NCBI RefSeq assembly: GCF_052078665.1
Contig: NZ_JBQJIK010000029.1
Coordinates: forward strand, 1-64,000
Direction of reading: 5' to 3'
Source of the DNA: Inquilinus sp052078665
GTDB lineage: Bacteria > Pseudomonadota > Alphaproteobacteria > DSM-16000 > Inquilinaceae
DNA length: 64,000 bases
A program made the translations under genes and the position numbers. Under the pieces are notes generated by a model, which was not told the DNA's origin, ran no database searches, and saw only the letters and a list, made by a program, of their open reading frames with translations. Positions 43,894 to 52,869 of the stretch are shown piece by piece. Position 1 is the first letter of the stretch; every line of letters begins with the position of its first letter.

Positions 43894-46800
43894 ATGCAGT
43901 CCATCAAGAGCGCACTCCGGTCGAAATGGCTCTATGTCGGCCTCGGCACCGGGATCGTCTGTGCCCTGATCTTCACACTCGGGCCGCTGATCTCGATCGC
44001 GGGCTTCGCCCCGCTGGACAACATCAGCAGCCAGATCGTGGCGTCGATGCTGATCCCGGTCGGCTACACCGTGACCTACCTGATCCAGTCGCATTTCCAG
44101 AGCCTCGTCCAATCGCGGGTCTCGAATGCGCTGACCGGGATCGGGACCGGGAAGAAGGACGAGGGCGGCGCCGCGGAGTCCTCGCGGACCGGCGGTCGGG
44201 ACGGCACCGCCGCCGCGGGCAAGGAGCTGGAGACGATCTCCGGCCGCTTCCGCGAGGCCCTGGGCACGCTGAAGGGGCGCCGCTTCGCCGGGGCCAGCGG
44301 CCGGCGCTGGCTGTACCAGCTGCCCTGGTACGTCATGATCGGCCCGCCGGGTTCGGGCAAGACCACCGCGATCGTCAATTCCGGGCTCAGCTTCCCGCTG
44401 GCGGAGAAGTTCGGCCGCAAGGCGGTCGGCGGGGTCGGCGGCACGCGCAACTGCGACTGGTGGTTCACCGACGACGCGGTGCTGATCGACACCGCCGGCC
44501 GCTACATGACCCAGGACAGCGATGCCGAGCAGGACAAGGCGGCTTGGCTGGGCTTCCTCCGGCTGCTCAAGCGCAATCGGCGGCGCCAGCCGCTGAACGG
44601 CGTGCTGGTGGCGATCGGCATCAGCGAGCTGACCTCGACCTCCGAGGAGGCGCGCCTCGACCATGCCGCCCGCATCCGCCAGCGCGTGCTCGAGCTCTAC
44701 CGCGAGCTCGGCCTGCGGCTGCCGGTCTATGTGATGCTGACCAAGAGCGACCTGCTCGCCGGCTTCGTCGAGTTCTTCGACGATCTCGGCCGCGAGGGGC
44801 GGGAGGCCGTCTGGGGCTTCACCTTCGCGCATGAGCCGGAGCGCGAGGGCGGCTCGATGGAGGGCTATGAGGCGGAATACGACGCGCTGGTCGGCCGCCT
44901 CGGCGAGCGGCTGCTGGAGCGGATGCAGCAGGAGAGCGACATCCAGCGCCGCGCCCTGGTGTTCGGCTTCCCGCAGCAGGTCGCCAGCCTGAAGCACCTG
45001 ACCCATCAGTTCATGCAGGAGGCCTTCGCCCCGAATTCCTTCGAGGAGCCGATCATGCTCCGCGGCGTCTACTTCGTCAGCGGAACCCAGGTCGGCACGC
45101 CGCTGGACCGCGTGGTCGAGGCGATGTCGCGGACCTTCGACGTTGCCCGGCCGCCGCGCCCCACATTCGGCGGGCAGAAGCGCAGCTACTTCATCAACCG
45201 GCTGCTGCGCGAGGTGGTGTTCGCCGAGGCCGGGCTGGTCAATGCCGACCCCCGCGCCGAACGGCGCCGGCGGCGGCTGCAATACGGCCTCTACGCCGGA
45301 ATCGCGGCGGTGGTGGCCGCGGCCGGCATCCTGTGGACGATCAGCTACGAACGGAATATCGACCTGATCGAGAGCGTGCAACTGACCGCCAGCAGCTATG
45401 CCGCGGAGGCCAACACCCTGAAGCTCGACCGGGTCGACAGCGCCGATCTGCGGCCGGTGGCGCCGCTGCTGCAGAAGCTGCGCGAGATCCCGACCGGCTA
45501 TGCCGAAGACGACGCCGGGCCCGACCGTCTCGCCGGCTTCGGCCTCGACCAGAGCGACAAGCTCGGGGTGCAGACGCGGGCGGCCTACCGCCACGCCCTC
45601 AACACCCTGCTGCTGCCGCGCCTGATCCTGCGGCTGGAGACCGTGCTGGCGGAGCGTCAGGACGATCCGCCGTTCCTGTACGAGGCGCTGAAGGTCTATC
45701 TGATGCTGGGGCAGCAGGGCCCGCTGCAGCCCGATGTCGTCCGCAGCTGGATGGCGCTCGACTGGGGCGTGCAGTTCCCCGGCGACGCCGATGCCGGGCT
45801 GCGCCGCGCGCTGGCCGGCCATCTCGACGCCATGCTGGAAGGCCCGCTGTCCAACATCGGGCTGAACGGCGAGCTGATCGAGAAGACCCGCGCCAAGCTG
45901 CAGGGCGTCTCGCTCGCCCGCCGGGTGCTCGACGCCGTCGTGGCCAGCCCGGAGGCGGGGCGGGAGCCGAGCTGGCGCCTGGCCGACCATGCCGGGCCGG
46001 TGGCCGAGGGCGTGCTGACCCGCCGGTCCGGCCAGCCGCTCAGCGCCGGCATCCCCGGCATCTACACCAGCGCCGGCTTCTACGACGTCTTCCTGCCGCA
46101 GCTGCCGCAGGTGGCCGACGCGGTCGCCGCCGATGGCTGGGTGCTGGACCCGCAGGCGGCCACGGCCCCGGCCGGCAGCGACGCCAGCCTGAAGCTGCAG
46201 CGCGAGGCGTCGGCGCTCTACGCCCAGGAATTCGCGCTGCGCTGGGACCAGATGATCGGCGACATCGCCATCCGGCCGATGCGGACGGTCGACGACTCCC
46301 TGCGCACCCTGAACACGCTGGCCGCGCCGACCTCGCCGATCCGCCTGCTGCTGGTCGCGGCGGCACAGGAGACCAAGCTGGAGCGGCCGCCGGCGCCCGC
46401 GGACGCCGCGCCGGCCGGCGACGGCGCCGCCCAGCCGGGCAAGGTGCCGCCGAGCAAGCTGGAGGCGCTGTTCCGGCCGCAGACGGCGGCGGACACGCCC
46501 GAGGGAATCGCCCGGCGCTACCTGAACGATCACTTCCAGTCGCTGCACCAGCTGGTCGACGTGCCGCCGAACAGCCAGGCCGACGCCCAGGCGCCGATCG
46601 ACAGCGCCATCCGCGACCTCGGCGGCCTGTATCGCTCGCTCAGCGAGATGCAGGGGCTGGGCGGCGCGGGCTCGCTGCAGAAGGGCGACCAGGCGGCGGT
46701 CGCGATCCGCCAGATCGAGGCCGGCGCGTCCAACCTGCCGGAGCCGATCCGGCAATGGATCCTCGGCGTCAGCCGGACCAGCTCGGACCTGTCGATCACC

Positions 46801-47505
46801 GGCGCCAAGCGCCAGCTGACCAGCGTCTGGTCCAGCGGCCCCGGCGCGCTGTGCCAGCGGGCGACCGAGGGGCGCTACCCGTTCAGCCCCGGCTCCGCCC
46901 AGGACGTCCCGCTCAACGACTTCGCCCGGCTGTTCGGCCGCAACGGCGCGATCGACAGCTTCTTCGCGGCGAACCTGGCCCCCTTCGTCGACATGTCCGA
47001 AGGGTCGTGGAAGGTGCGGCCGACCGGGAATGTCGACTTCCGGCTCGACCGCGGCACCCTGGCCCAGTTCCAGCGCGCGGCGGCGATCCGCGACAGCATG
47101 TTCCAGGACGCCGGGCCACAGCCCTCGGTCGGCTTCGTGCTCACCGTCGCCGAGACCGACCCGTCGACCGACACGATGGTGGTCGAGATCGACGGCCAGC
47201 GGCTGGAGCACCGGCGCGGCGCGTCGACGGCGATGCATTTCCGCTGGCCGGCGACCGGCGGCGTCGGCGGCGCCTCGATCACCTTCACCGGCGACCAGGA
47301 CGCGACCCTGTCCAGGACCGGCGCCTGGGGCCTGTTCCGCCTGCTGGACCAGGCCGATTCGCGGCGCCTCGGCGGCTCCGACCGGCTCCAGCTGCGGCTG
47401 GCGGCGGGCGCGCATTGGGCGACCTTTCTCCTCCAGGCCGACAGCGTGATGAACCCGCTGTCCGGCAAGCTGCTGTCGCAGTTCCGATGCCCGCAGGATC
47501 TGTGA
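43894..47505 (+). CDS. tssM: T6SS membrane-complex protein TssM (IcmF)
   Basis: A 1203 aa inner-membrane protein. Two N-terminal TM helices (about 8-65) come before a cytoplasmic GTPase-like domain with Walker A GPPGSGKTT (150-158), GGTRNCDWWFTDDAVLIDTA and PVYVMLTKSDLL. A third TM helix lies near 465-482 (AAVVAAAGILWTISYE), followed by the periplasmic IcmF-related region (IPGIYTSAGFYDVFLPQL near 720) and C-terminal domain. Walker A is intact, so NTP binding is likely. The frame allows a TTG at 43876, but ATG 43894 after GAGGGGACGG fits better. Confidence 0.97.
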   Translation: MQSIKSALRSKWLYVGLGTGIVCALIFTLGPLISIAGFAPLDNISSQIVASMLIPVGYTVTYLIQSHFQSLVQSRVSNALTGIGTGKKDEGGAAESSRTGGRDGTAAAGKELETISGRFREALGTLKGRRFAGASGRRWLYQLPWYVMIGPPGSGKTTAIVNSGLSFPLAEKFGRKAVGGVGGTRNCDWWFTDDAVLIDTAGRYMTQDSDAEQDKAAWLGFLRLLKRNRRRQPLNGVLVAIGISELTSTSEEARLDHAARIRQRVLELYRELGLRLPVYVMLTKSDLLAGFVEFFDDLGREGREAVWGFTFAHEPEREGGSMEGYEAEYDALVGRLGERLLERMQQESDIQRRALVFGFPQQVASLKHLTHQFMQEAFAPNSFEEPIMLRGVYFVSGTQVGTPLDRVVEAMSRTFDVARPPRPTFGGQKRSYFINRLLREVVFAEAGLVNADPRAERRRRRLQYGLYAGIAAVVAAAGILWTISYERNIDLIESVQLTASSYAAEANTLKLDRVDSADLRPVAPLLQKLREIPTGYAEDDAGPDRLAGFGLDQSDKLGVQTRAAYRHALNTLLLPRLILRLETVLAERQDDPPFLYEALKVYLMLGQQGPLQPDVVRSWMALDWGVQFPGDADAGLRRALAGHLDAMLEGPLSNIGLNGELIEKTRAKLQGVSLARRVLDAVVASPEAGREPSWRLADHAGPVAEGVLTRRSGQPLSAGIPGIYTSAGFYDVFLPQLPQVADAVAADGWVLDPQAATAPAGSDASLKLQREASALYAQEFALRWDQMIGDIAIRPMRTVDDSLRTLNTLAAPTSPIRLLLVAAAQETKLERPPAPADAAPAGDGAAQPGKVPPSKLEALFRPQTAADTPEGIARRYLNDHFQSLHQLVDVPPNSQADAQAPIDSAIRDLGGLYRSLSEMQGLGGAGSLQKGDQAAVAIRQIEAGASNLPEPIRQWILGVSRTSSDLSITGAKRQLTSVWSSGPGALCQRATEGRYPFSPGSAQDVPLNDFARLFGRNGAIDSFFAANLAPFVDMSEGSWKVRPTGNVDFRLDRGTLAQFQRAAAIRDSMFQDAGPQPSVGFVLTVAETDPSTDTMVVEIDGQRLEHRRGASTAMHFRWPATGGVGGASITFTGDQDATLSRTGAWGLFRLLDQADSRRLGGSDRLQLRLAAGAHWATFLLQADSVMNPLSGKLLSQFRCPQDL

Positions 47506-48254
47506 GCGCCCGGATCCCGGCCGGGATCGCGGCCGAGCGGCCCTGCGGCTTCTACGGCAAGCTGCCGGCCCGCGCCGATTTCGTCGGTGCCGGGCTGCGG
47601 CCCGAGACCGTCGGCCGCTGGGATGCCTGGCTGCAGCAGTCCGTCGCCGCCGGCGAGGCCGCGATCGGCGCCGACTGGGCGGACCTGTTCTTCGTCGCGC
47701 CGCTGTGGCGCTTCATCCTGCCCGCCGGCGCCTGCGGCCGGTTCACGCTGATCGGCGTGCTGATGCCGAGCGTCGACGCGGTCGGGCGCTGCTTCCCGCT
47801 GATGCTGGGGCAGGAGATCGAGCGGCCGGTCGACCCGGTCGGCCTGATGGCCGGCAGCGGCCCCTGGTTCGCCGCCGCCGAGGCTTTGGCGCTCGATGCC
47901 CTGGGCGAGGGCTTCGATCTCGCCGAGTTCGGCCGCGGCCTGCCGCCCTGGTCGGTCGTCCGGGGGGCCTCGGTCCCTCAGTCCCCGATCCGCGAGAACG
48001 GGGTCGGCACCTGGGTCGATCTGCCGATCGCCTCGGCGGCGCCGGCCGCGGTCGCGGCGCTGGCCGGGCGCGGGGGCCTGTGGTGGACCACCGGCGCCCG
48101 GCATGTGCCGCCGGGCGTGGCGGTCAGCGCCGGCCTGGTGGCGCCGGACGGTTTCCCGGCCCTGGTCGACGGCCGTTGGGCGCGGCACGGCTGGTCCGTC
48201 CGGCCGCCGGCCCGCGGCGGGTCTGAAAACGACGAATGGGACCGGGACCAGTGA
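47502..48254 (+). CDS. tagF: T6SS negative regulator TagF
   Basis: A 250 aa cytoplasmic protein of the TagF/ImpM family: GFYGKLPARADFVGAGL, AWLQQSV, WRFILPAGACG, IGVLMPSVDAVGRCFPL and GLWWTTG. In other bacteria TagF blocks T6SS activity post-translationally by acting on the Fha protein. Start: GTG 47502 overlaps the tssM stop (GTGA) and has AGGA 4 nt upstream; ATG 47487 is an alternative without a ribosome site. Confidence 0.93.
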   Translation: MSARIPAGIAAERPCGFYGKLPARADFVGAGLRPETVGRWDAWLQQSVAAGEAAIGADWADLFFVAPLWRFILPAGACGRFTLIGVLMPSVDAVGRCFPLMLGQEIERPVDPVGLMAGSGPWFAAAEALALDALGEGFDLAEFGRGLPPWSVVRGASVPQSPIRENGVGTWVDLPIASAAPAAVAALAGRGGLWWTTGARHVPPGVAVSAGLVAPDGFPALVDGRWARHGWSVRPPARGGSENDEWDRDQ

Positions 48255-48313
48255 GGGCCGCAACCCGTCCCGTATCCGAGTTTCTCAACCGTTTTGCTCT
48301 AGAGAGGTGAGCC

Positions 48314-50029
48314 ATGGTCACATATGTGCATAACAAGGCTCGGGCCAAGAAGTCTGTGGCCTGGATCGAGGAGACGCAGCGCAACGGTGCCGAGTGCTGC
48401 ATCGCGCTGGCCCATCTCGGGTTTGAGGGCCAGTCGGTTGCGCTTGTCATGCCGTCGGGACTCAGCGGGCTGACGAAAAAGCTGCAGATCATGGACTATG
48501 AAGGAAAGCCGAAAAAGATCACTACAAAGAAAGAAAAGGATCAATACAAACTCATAGCGATTGGTCTGGCGAGGCTGGGCCCGGACAATATTCTGAACGT
48601 GAGGCTGAAGAAAGGCAGTGCGCAGTCGCTCCACAAGGGCCTTAGGGAATATTTCAGAGGCGGATTTGGACTAGAAGTCCCCTATGATTCGATCGGTACG
48701 GAGACCAATCTTCCGGAGGATCAGGAGAACCTCTTTACTCAGACAGAGGCGGAGAACCAACAGAAGTTCTCGTCCGAGGAGGCCGAGGCCGATCAGCCGG
48801 CGAGCGTCGCTGAACAGCCCATCTCGCCGGTCGGCAAGGACTCGGACTCGGACTCGGAAGGCTCACCGATCCTGACGCCCACGGCCAGCGAGGCCGGGGA
48901 TGAAGACGTCCCCGAAGAGGATCTGACGGAGGGCGTGGAGGAGTCGGACAGCAAGGACGAGGAAGGGGATGACAAGCCCCTCTCGGACGAGCTGAAGCAG
49001 GGCGTCGCCGCCGCGTCGGCGACGATCGCCGGCCACGCCATCAGCCTGAGCCGCCAGATCGGGGCGGGGCAGAAGGCCGAGCTAGGCCCGCTGACCGAGA
49101 AGATCACGGCCTGGCTCGAGGACATGCTGGCCGCCCTGCCGCCGGAAGAGCGGGAGATGGCCCTGCACAACTTCACCTGCCGGTTGCTGATCATGCTGGC
49201 CTACCCCGAGAATCTGCGGAATCTCCAATATGTGGACGACACTCCGGCGGCCGACGACGGCGAACAGGACAAGCCCGGCCGCGAGAAGCTCCTGGTGGAC
49301 GGCATCGATCTCGACAGCGTCTCGACCGACGATCTCACCCAGGAGGAGGTGACGGAGAAGCTGTTCAAGCTGGCCAAGGTGCGGGCCCAGCAGCGCCCTC
49401 TCCCCTATAACCTGGACCGGGCGAGCCGCACCCGGATCGAGGGCATGGTGGCGTCGGGTTGGCCCAAGGAGGACGGCGATGCGGACGGCAAGCGCAAGGC
49501 TGTGCAGCGCCTGATTGCCGTCACGCAGCAGATGTTCGAGAAGGACGACCAACTGGCCGGCCTGCTCGGCTTCAAGAAGACGGAGACGGCCCAAGGGGAC
49601 GATCTCGTCGCCAGCCTGGTCGTAAGCATCCGGGAGGTGTGGGAGGCGCACCGCAACGCCGCCATCAAGCAGAAGGACGAGGTGAGGCACAAGGTCGGCC
49701 AGATCGTCAAGGTGGAGGCCCTTGGCGGCACCTGGGCGCATGTCGAGGACATCTTCCTGCAGATCGACGGCGAGATCTCCGATCAGCTCGGGGCCATCAT
49801 CGGGCAGGAGGGCGAGGCCAGGGCGAAGGCGATCGAGGTGGTGGCGGACACGGTCCGGACGAATCTCGGCTATCTCGACGGCAACAACATCGTCGATCTG
49901 CTCGATGACCCGCCGTTCGACATCGGCCAGGGCGCCGTCGGCGAGACGCTGCGGGAGGGGCTCTCCGGCGTCAGCAACGGTCTGGAGCGGATCGCATCGG
50001 TGGGTGCCACTGCCGCGGCCGGGGCATAG
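48314..50029 (+). CDS. Orphan acidic protein at the end of the T6SS operon (effector candidate)
   Basis: A 571 aa protein I do not recognise. Residues 1-127 are basic (KKITTKKEKDQYK), then a very acidic low-complexity linker (about 130-235, including DSDSDSEGS and PEEDLTEGVEESD), then a helical C-terminal half (240-571) with WLEDMLAALPPEEREMAL and RKAVQRLIAVTQQMFEK. No signal peptide or TM helix. Base composition is split: 48421-48720 is about 51% GC by hand count, while from 48960 on it returns to the local high level. AGAGAGGTGAG precedes the ATG. Position after tagF suggests a cargo or accessory protein; no toxin motif is seen and no obvious immunity gene follows. Confidence 0.7.
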   Translation: MVTYVHNKARAKKSVAWIEETQRNGAECCIALAHLGFEGQSVALVMPSGLSGLTKKLQIMDYEGKPKKITTKKEKDQYKLIAIGLARLGPDNILNVRLKKGSAQSLHKGLREYFRGGFGLEVPYDSIGTETNLPEDQENLFTQTEAENQQKFSSEEAEADQPASVAEQPISPVGKDSDSDSEGSPILTPTASEAGDEDVPEEDLTEGVEESDSKDEEGDDKPLSDELKQGVAAASATIAGHAISLSRQIGAGQKAELGPLTEKITAWLEDMLAALPPEEREMALHNFTCRLLIMLAYPENLRNLQYVDDTPAADDGEQDKPGREKLLVDGIDLDSVSTDDLTQEEVTEKLFKLAKVRAQQRPLPYNLDRASRTRIEGMVASGWPKEDGDADGKRKAVQRLIAVTQQMFEKDDQLAGLLGFKKTETAQGDDLVASLVVSIREVWEAHRNAAIKQKDEVRHKVGQIVKVEALGGTWAHVEDIFLQIDGEISDQLGAIIGQEGEARAKAIEVVADTVRTNLGYLDGNNIVDLLDDPPFDIGQGAVGETLREGLSGVSNGLERIASVGATAAAGA

Positions 50030-50036
50030 ACCCTCG

Positions 50037-50071
50037 CCGGGCCGGTCTCCGCAACCCGGAGACCGGCCCGG
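50037..50071. terminator. Bidirectional hairpin terminator
   Basis: CCGGGCCGGTCTCCG (50037-50051), loop caacc, CGGAGACCGGCCCGG (50057-50071): 15 perfect pairs, 8 nt after the orphan gene stop and before the convergent pppA stop. Confidence 0.7.
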
Positions 50072-50128
50072 GATCGATCCGGCGAAACAGCGGCAGATGC
50101 CGCGCGATGGACGGTACGGTCGCCGGTA

Positions 50129-50842
50129 TCAGGCGTCCGCAAGATCGGCGAGGACGACGAGGGTGACGTTGTCGGGGGCGCCGCGCGCCAGCGCCAGCTC
50201 CAGCAGCGCGGCCGACGCCTCCGCGCAGGGCAAGGCGGCCAGGCGATCCGCGATCTCGGCATCGGCGACGACATTGCTCAGGCCGTCGCTGCACAGCAGA
50301 TAGACGTCGCCGGGCCGGCTGTCGCCCTGCACCAGGTCGAGCTCGAGCGGCCCCGAGGCGCCGACCGCGCGGGTGATCACATTGGCGCCGGGATGGCGGC
50401 GGCCCTGCTCGGGCGTCAGGCTGCCGCTGTCGATCAGGCGCTGGACATAGGAATGATCGCGGGTGAGCTGCCGCAGCACCCCGTCGCGCAGCCGGTACAG
50501 CCGGCTGTCCCCCGCCCACAGGCAGGTGAAGCGGCCGTCCCGCACGACCAGGACGACCACCGTCGCGCCGATCACCGCGCCGTCGCCGAGGCTGGCGGCC
50601 TCGGCCAGCAGCGCCCGGTGGGCCGCGGTGAGCCGGGCGCGGATCTCCTCGATCGGGGTGTGGCCCTGCGCCAGGGCGTCCATGACCGTGCGGCTGGCGT
50701 GATCGCCCCGCAGATGGCCGCCCATGCCGTCGGCGATGGCCCAGAGGCCCTGCTCGGGCCGCAGGAGGAACGCATCCTCATTATGCTGGCGGACGGCGCC
50801 GGCATCGGTTTTCGCCGCCCAGTCGTATCGATGCTCGACCAT
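50129..50842 (-). CDS. pppA: PP2C-family protein phosphatase PppA
   Basis: A 237 aa cytoplasmic Mn/Mg phosphatase. Metal-binding motifs are intact: QHNEDAF (D23), ADGMGGH (D38), LWAGDSRLY, LCSDGLSNVV and APDNVTLVV. In T6SS clusters, PppA removes the PpkA phosphate from the Fha protein. It is encoded opposite to the tssK-tagF unit and divergent from the regulator at 51143. It is the active counterpart of the dead PP2C domain at 24796-26160. Confidence 0.93.
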   Translation of the reverse strand: MVEHRYDWAAKTDAGAVRQHNEDAFLLRPEQGLWAIADGMGGHLRGDHASRTVMDALAQGHTPIEEIRARLTAAHRALLAEAASLGDGAVIGATVVVLVVRDGRFTCLWAGDSRLYRLRDGVLRQLTRDHSYVQRLIDSGSLTPEQGRRHPGANVITRAVGASGPLELDLVQGDSRPGDVYLLCSDGLSNVVADAEIADRLAALPCAEASAALLELALARGAPDNVTLVVLADLADA

Positions 50843-51068
50843 GCGGCTACCAGGCCTGAGGGGCCTTGCCGATCGTCGGCTCCGGGGAAGGGGCGCTGCC
50901 GCTGGTCCGGCCCGCTCGGTCTCGCCGCAACCGTTCCTCCTGCTTCGCCTGTGCGCTCGCCATGGGCCATCTTAGCCAGGCCCCGGGCAGTTTCGCTTCA
51001 TGCGCAGTCGGTATGGTGGTATGTCTCCGGGCGGCATGGCGCCTTCGGCGGATGGGGTGGTATTTCCT

Positions 51069-51146
51069 ATGCTTTTGCCGCTCACCGCCATGTTCAATCG
51101 CATGGAGACAGATCTGACCGAACTCGCGGGCGAGGTTACGCGGTGA
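51069..51146 (+). CDS. Possible 25-codon leader ORF coupled to the response regulator
   Basis: ATG at 51069 opens a frame ending in MFNRMETDLTELAGEVTR and a TGA (51144-51146) that overlaps the GTG start of the regulator (51143) as GTGA. There is no strong ribosome site. If translated it would couple regulator expression to leader translation. It could be chance. Confidence 0.3.
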   Translation: MLLPLTAMFNRMETDLTELAGEVTR

Positions 51147-51859
51147 AACGTATTCTCGTGGTCGACGACGATCCGGCGATGCGCGACGTGATCTGTGAAT
51201 ACCTCGATCGCCATGATTTCGAGGCCCGGCCGGCCGCATCCGGCGCGGCGATGACGCGGATCCTGGGCACGGAGGACATCGACCTGATCATCCTCGACCT
51301 GAAGCTGGGGCAGGAGGACGGGATGGATCTGATGCGGGGCCTGCGCACGCATTCGGACGCGCCCGTGATCCTGATCACCGGCCATCGGCTGGAGGAGATG
51401 GATCGGGTCATCGGGCTCGAGCTCGGCGCCGACGACTACCTGACGAAACCGCTGGCCTTGCGCGAGCTGGTGGCCCGGATCCGGACCGTCCTCCGGCGCC
51501 TGGAATCGGCGGGGGAACGGGCGCGCCGGCGGGAGAGCCGGGCCCGCTACCGCTTCGACGGGTGGGAGCTCGACGTCGCCCGGCGGCGCCTGACCTCCCC
51601 GGCCGGCGCCGAGATCAGCCTGACCTCCGGCGAGTTCAACCTGCTGACGGCTTTCGTCCGGTCGCCGCAGCGGGTGATGACCCGGGAGCAGCTGCTGGTC
51701 ACCAGCAGGGTGCACGACGCGGAGGTGTTCGACCGCAGCGTCGACGTGCTGGTCCTGCGCCTGCGCCGCAAGCTCGAGGCCAATCCCAGCGACCCGGCCC
51801 TGATCCGGACCGAGCGCGGCATCGGCTATGTCTTCGCCCCCGCCGTGGAGTCGCTGTGA
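51143..51859 (+). CDS. OmpR/PhoB-family response regulator
   Basis: A 238 aa DNA-binding regulator. Receiver: D8-D10, phospho-acceptor D52 (LIILDLKLG), T79 and K102 (YLTKPL). The winged-helix output domain (about 135-235) has LTSGEFNLLTAFVRSPQRVM, FDRSVDVLVLRLRRKLE and RTERGIGYVF. GTG start. It overlaps the next gene by one base (TGATG) and is followed by a peroxidase and a VirA-like hybrid kinase, which is likely its partner. Organisation resembles VirG-type regulators, but the target genes are unknown; the T6SS next door is a candidate. Confidence 0.9.
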   Translation: MKRILVVDDDPAMRDVICEYLDRHDFEARPAASGAAMTRILGTEDIDLIILDLKLGQEDGMDLMRGLRTHSDAPVILITGHRLEEMDRVIGLELGADDYLTKPLALRELVARIRTVLRRLESAGERARRRESRARYRFDGWELDVARRRLTSPAGAEISLTSGEFNLLTAFVRSPQRVMTREQLLVTSRVHDAEVFDRSVDVLVLRLRRKLEANPSDPALIRTERGIGYVFAPAVESL

Positions 51860-52869
51860 TGCGCGCCGTCTCGCGAGGCCTGGCGTGGGGCGTGGCCGCC
51901 GGCCTAGCGGTGCTGGTGTTCGGCGCGGCGCTGGGGCAGGGCATCGACCCCGCCCGGGAGGAGCCGATCGCGCCGGTGGAGCCGGACCGCACCCTCGACC
52001 CGGCGAAGGTCGCGCTGGGCAAGGCGCTGTTCTCGGATGTCCGGCTGTCCGGCGGCGATGTCCGCTCCTGCGCCTCCTGCCACGAGTTCAATCGCGGCGG
52101 GGCCGACGGCCTGGCCCATTCCACCGGCGCCAACGGAGAGCTGGAGCCGTTCAACACGCCGACCGTGTTCAACGTCGCCGGCGATTTCCGCCTGAACTGG
52201 CGCGGCAACCACCGGGTGCTGGAGGCGCATAACGAGGCGGTGCTGCTGGAGCCCCGGCTGATGAATGCCCGCTGGCCCGACGTGCTGGCGAAGCTGAACA
52301 AGGATTCCGGCACCCGCAGCGCCTTCGAATCGACCTATGGCGACGGACCGACCCGCGACTCGGTGCTCGACGCGCTCGCCACCTTCCAGCGGTCGCTGTC
52401 GACGCCCAACGCCCGCTTCGACCGCTATCTGCGCGGCGACGCCACCGCCATCACCGCGGAGGAGAAGCGCGGCTACGAGCTGTTCAAGGCCTATGGCTGC
52501 GTCGCCTGTCACCAGGGCCGCAACGTCGGCGGCAACCTGTTCCAGAAGTTCGGCATCTTCTCCGACCCCTTCTCGGGCCGCTCGGATGACGATGTCGCCG
52601 ATCAGGGCCGCTTCGCCATCACCGGCCGCGAGGCGGACCGCCGCGTGTTCCGCGTGCCCAGCCTGCGCAACGTCGCGCTGACCGCGCCCTATTTCCACGA
52701 CGGCAGCGCCGACACGCTCGACGCGGCGGTGGCGATCATGGCCCAGGCCCAGCTCGGCCGCACCATGCCGCAGGAAGACCGCGACCTGATCATCCAGTTC
52801 CTGGGCACGCTGACCGGCGAATACGAGGGCAGGCCGCTGTCTCAGATCACCGCCGCCGAGGCCCGATGA
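51859..52869 (+). CDS. Di-haem cytochrome c peroxidase-family protein, exported (second copy)
   Basis: A 336 aa periplasmic protein with signal peptide (VAAGLAVLVFGAALGQG). Haem motifs CASCH (71-75) and CVACH (214-218), with LFSDVRLSGG, HNEAVLLEPRLMN and VPSLRNVALTAPYFHDGS. Similar in length and layout to the copy at 10207, including the shared SLTTPNARFD/SLSTPNARFD stretch, so the two are paralogues. Translationally coupled to the regulator before it and the kinase after it (4-nt overlap). May sense or consume peroxide for the kinase. Confidence 0.88.
   Translation: MRAVSRGLAWGVAAGLAVLVFGAALGQGIDPAREEPIAPVEPDRTLDPAKVALGKALFSDVRLSGGDVRSCASCHEFNRGGADGLAHSTGANGELEPFNTPTVFNVAGDFRLNWRGNHRVLEAHNEAVLLEPRLMNARWPDVLAKLNKDSGTRSAFESTYGDGPTRDSVLDALATFQRSLSTPNARFDRYLRGDATAITAEEKRGYELFKAYGCVACHQGRNVGGNLFQKFGIFSDPFSGRSDDDVADQGRFAITGREADRRVFRVPSLRNVALTAPYFHDGSADTLDAAVAIMAQAQLGRTMPQEDRDLIIQFLGTLTGEYEGRPLSQITAAEAR

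Noticed and set aside
43696..47415. A 1239-codon open frame on the minus strand
   Set aside because: It is antisense to tssL/tssM, which have full family signatures. Long shadow frames are expected at this GC content.
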